The notes beneath the pieces were generated by a model, which did not search any database, was not told the DNA's origin, and worked only from the letters and a program-made list of their open reading frames with translations. A program made the position numbers and the translations under genes. This document shows, in pieces, positions 60,601 to 64,000 of a DNA stretch of 64,000 bases. Source of the stretch: Annona cherimola (lineage: Eukaryota; Streptophyta; Magnoliopsida; Magnoliales; Annonaceae); contig CM059972.1 of assembly GCA_030490835.1 (NCBI GenBank), positions 10,694,264-10,758,263 of the forward strand, written 5' to 3'. Every line of letters begins with the position of its first letter. Positions within the stretch are counted from its first letter, which is position 1.

Positions 60601-60884
60601 TGCTTTACGAATTTAATTAATTGGTGCTAAGAAAAGAATTGATATGAATTAAATCTGATTTCTTAGTTAAATAAATAATTTTAAATGCAAAGGAGGATTG
60701 ATTGATTGTTGATTTAACTTTAAGATCGGCCCAAAATGAGTAAATAAAATTGAACTTTTCAACAGCATCTGACCATTAAATATTTTTGGTTAATTTATTA
60801 TCAGCAAACTTTTGTATCATAAATACACTTTTTTTTTTAATGAAAATCGAAAATACGCTTTTAATTATGAACAAAACACAGCTC

Positions 60885-61008
60885 AATGGTTCACATCTTG
60901 ACGTGCGTAAGTGAATGACTTACATCCAGGCATGCACGTATGATCAAGATTCGAGCTCTAAGAGGAGCATGACTCCGGATGTAATGTAATAAAAAACACT
61001 TTCCATTA
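60885..61008 (+). repeat. tRNA-derived SINE, related to 24967-25133
   Basis: GCTCAATGGTTCACATC (A-box-like) and AAGATTCGAGCTCTAAGAGG (B-box region), followed by AGGAGCATGACTCC and ATGTAATGTAATAAAAAAC. The CTAAGAGGAGCATG phrase is shared with the PRXIIF intron copy. Confidence 0.6.
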
Positions 61009-61292
61009 ATTTATACATAAAAGAACGACGGTTTTTTACTCCGACTAGTCTTTACACGCCTACCCTGAAATCAGGCCATAGAGACGACCGGTAAACATAT
61101 TTAAAAAAAAAAAAAAAAAAAAAATTTACATATAGCAGTTGCACTTAGATCTTTTATTATGGAAAAGTTAATAATTTTTAAAATTTATTGACGTTTTACT
61201 TTATTTTTGAAAATAAAAAGTAAGGCGTGGTGGATATGGCACATGTGCTATTTTTTTATCTTTAAAAATCAAAAACAAAATACCTAAGAAAA

Positions 61293-61293
<1 letters not shown>

Positions 61294-61331
<38 letters not shown>
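61294..61331. repeat. (TA)19 microsatellite
   Basis: Uninterrupted TA run; left border of a repeat that ends at another TA run (61722-61745). Confidence 0.95.
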
Positions 61332-61336
<5 letters not shown>

Positions 61337-61721
61337 TCTAAAGTATGATTTATATATGGATAAATGAGTATATAAAGTTTCATTATAATCTAATATGTGT
61401 GGGGTTCATTTTATAGCGGACTGCACCTTAATTACGGTGCAGTCCGACTGCACAGGATCGGATGTTGAAATCATACTTTAGATGGTTTAGATGTTGAAAA
61501 AACCACTTTAAACTTGATATTTACATTAAACTATTTTATTACGTTGATTTTGCACCATTTTAAGATGGGGACTGCACACATGTTGGATTTGGATGAAAAT
61601 TGATATGCTATTAAAGTGAACAATTCTAAATGCAATGGGTGAGGTGAATTTTCCATTTATGATCAAGTGGGGCCCACAGTGCATGGACTGCACGGTGCAG
61701 TCGCATGCACTGGAATAAATC
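61332..61721. mobile_element. Element bounded by TA microsatellites, with GGACTGCACC hairpins
   Basis: 390 bp between two TA runs. Carries a hairpin GGACTGCACC-(8 bases)-GGTGCAGTCC at 61429-61456 and the palindrome GACTGCACGGTGCAGTC at 61685-61701. The interior belongs to the type 3 repeat family, with its two halves inverted relative to other copies. The right end GCACTGGAATAAATC resembles the GCACCTGAATAAATCCC end of the 955-bp element at 48171-49125. Confidence 0.5.
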
Positions 61722-61745
61722 TATATATATATATATATATATATA

Positions 61746-64000
61746 GAGTCACCCGTGACTGTGAGCGGTCGCAGGTGATTGGGAGACAGTATTGGGCCAA
61801 GGGAGGACAGAAGAGTAGAAGCCCTTTCTCATTTCCCGCGGCGCCGTGGTTTGAGCTTTGACGTCCCCTCCAACGTCACCAGTGCCCACGTCAACGGTTC
61901 CCGTCGCCATTAGTCGTTACTCGTCACTCTTTCCTTTGTTTTTTTTTTTTTTTTTTTTTTTTTTTTGGCCTTTCTAAATTATGTCAGAAGCAACGGACGT
62001 AAGACAACTCTAGAAGGGAGGTAATGAATAAATACCCTAGTCCTTTGACTGTACACCTCTTTAATTCATTCGCGTTAACTAGCTGATGAAAATAAGATGA
62101 GGACAAGATAAAATCTCTCATTTTCTAAAAAATACCTTTTCATTATTTAAAAAAACAACTTTGACAGTTTAGATGAGATGAATATACGACAAAAATGTAA
62201 GATGGAAAAAGTATTGGTATACGTTATTAATGGAAAAAGACATATAAGGATTGTCAAAAAAATTGTCTTGGGATTAAAAATTTTAGGTTGTTAGTTTTTG
62301 TTATTTTTAAAATGAATTTGTTTAAGAACTAGAAGATTTCATCTTATCCTCGTCCTATCTTAGATGTGAATGTAGGATGAGATGATCTTTGGATTAGGAT
62401 GAAATGAAATTTTCCACTTTTTAAAAATAATAACTTACTTTTTTATATTTTGAATGCACTTTTTCCTAATGCCAATACACTTTCTCCATTCTCAACAGAA
62501 GTACTACTTGGTACTGGGTTGATTTCAACCTCGTGGCTGGACTTAGAAAAAACAGAGTATATGTTCTATTTTGTAAAAATTTTCAAAGTTGACCTAGTTT
62601 TATCTTGACCCGACTGACACTGAACCAATACCGAATTCACATCAATCTAGTGCCAAAACTCAACCTGTACAAGCCCAGTGTTCCCTATTGTTTGTTAACA
62701 AAAATTATATTAGCTTATGCATTAAGCATTTTAATTATAATCAGAATAAAACTAATTCTATGGAATCATAATTAAATTAAATTGTAAAACATTTATTCTA
62801 AGACCTAAATATCATTTACATTTTTCATAAAAAGTTAAATCTCTTGCATCTATGCCAACTTAATTTATTAATAATTTTAAATATGCCAACCCTTTAAAAT
62901 TATTATATGCATACCAATTAACTATAAAATATATAAGTATCACTTTTATTAAACTTTTTTTGATAGTGATTTTATATAACCCTATTTATTTCCCTTACAT
63001 TCATTATTGATAGAAAATTCATTACATTCATTATATTTAACATTATCTTTTCATTAGAAAATTAAGTTTAATAAAAATCAAATATGTCATAAAGAATATA
63101 TATTCATATGTAAATAATAAATAAATAGGTTAGCATAATCAAAAGCATGTTTTAAAATTAGTTTGTGCAAATGTAGTAATGTTCAAAGAATTCTAAATTT
63201 CAACTTTTGTTTACTTAAAAATAATCTAAATTTCAATACGAAACCAATGATAATCTAGTCCGAACTTTGTCTAAACCCATATTCTAAGAATAGAACTAGT
63301 GGTCACCAGTAGGCTTAAGATTAAAGTTTTCACTTAAACCGAGTATAATCTGACCAGAGTTGAACTCTTAATTAATAATGCACAATAATACTTTTTTCAT
63401 CCACATTTTGATACTACCGAGTAATGAAATTTTAAGAGATTGTCTACACCAATGTCCTTTTGTGTTCGTTGATTGTTTTATGAAATGAAATTTTAATCTC
63501 AAAATGTAAAAGCGCACACACCTCACTTGATATAATTTTCATAATAAAAGCTCTCTACTTTTTTAAATTGTCCTCTTAAAAGTTAAACACGCACCCGCAT
63601 CATTTAATTATTTAACTTTCAAAAAATTTTTTTTTCTGAAAGATATATAGCCTTTCATAAAGCTGATTGCATTAGGAACTCCGAAGTTAGAAAAATACCA
63701 ATCTTTATCCAAAAAATCACTTTTTCTCTGGAATAGTCTTTTAGTTCTTGATTGTAAATGAGTGAATTTCTTATATATTTACAATTTTTATATCTGATTC
63801 CGTTTATACCAACAAAGTTTTATAAATATCTTTTATACTTAGAAATTTTCATCTAAATTCTACATATACTCATGTCAATAGAAATCAGTTGAAGAACTCA
63901 TTAACCTTATGTGAAACGACGACTATGCTTATCTTTAATTATAATTTTTAGCTAAAAGTTCATATTATAATGAATTTTTAATAATTCTACAACTATAAAA
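61746..64000. other. Intergenic to window end
   Basis: 61746-61930 is GC-rich and starts exactly at the end of a TA run, then breaks off before a T-run (61939-61966). The rest is AT-rich with no gene, RNA or bounded repeat that I can support. CCTCGTCCTATCTTAGATG-like phrases near 62345 hint at another diverged MITE. Confidence 0.4.

Overview
This is nuclear DNA from a flowering plant. It is AT-rich, has three intron-containing plant genes on the + strand, a Tekay-type Ty3/gypsy LTR retrotransposon, and dozens of short foldback (MITE), SINE and CACTA-like repeats. Nothing in it is bacterial, organellar or viral. I cannot name the species from this window.

Layout. (1) 263-10731: one intact-looking Tekay/Del-type chromovirus on the minus strand, with about 2.1 kb LTRs (268-2377 and 8599-10726), a perfect 5-bp target duplication, a tRNA-iMet primer site, a polypurine tract and a 1648-codon Gag-Pol frame. 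It also has a second, 320-codon ORF between the 5' LTR and gag that ends in the same three-zinc-finger module as Gag. (2) 11661-16275: a four-exon short-chain dehydrogenase gene (glucose/ribitol dehydrogenase type, 293 aa) with a 3.4-kb first intron full of tandem repeats. (3) 21871-29683: a five-exon mitochondrial peroxiredoxin IIF gene (200 aa). (4) 29684-53845: about 24 kb without a gene I can support, filled with MITEs, CACTA-like ends, SINEs and one GC-rich palindromic element of about 955 bp inside a TA microsatellite. (5) 53846-57819: a six-exon aluminium-activated malate transporter (ALMT) gene (434 aa) with a probable GC-AG intron. (6) 57820-64000: repeat-rich intergenic DNA.

The three genes are not a functional cluster: they are a cytosolic-type oxidoreductase, a mitochondrial antioxidant enzyme and a membrane anion channel. 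What ties the window together is its repeats. One family of roughly 290-380 bp near-perfect foldback elements recurs at least eight times, several copies with exact 9-bp target duplications (Mutator-like). One copy lies just past the dehydrogenase stop codon, one in the PRXIIF promoter region and one in a PRXIIF intron. A second family (ends with TGTGTTTGG) appears to have been amplified into the large tandem array in the dehydrogenase intron. All gene models come from reading the sequence by eye (splice sites plus remembered family motifs). No database search was done.
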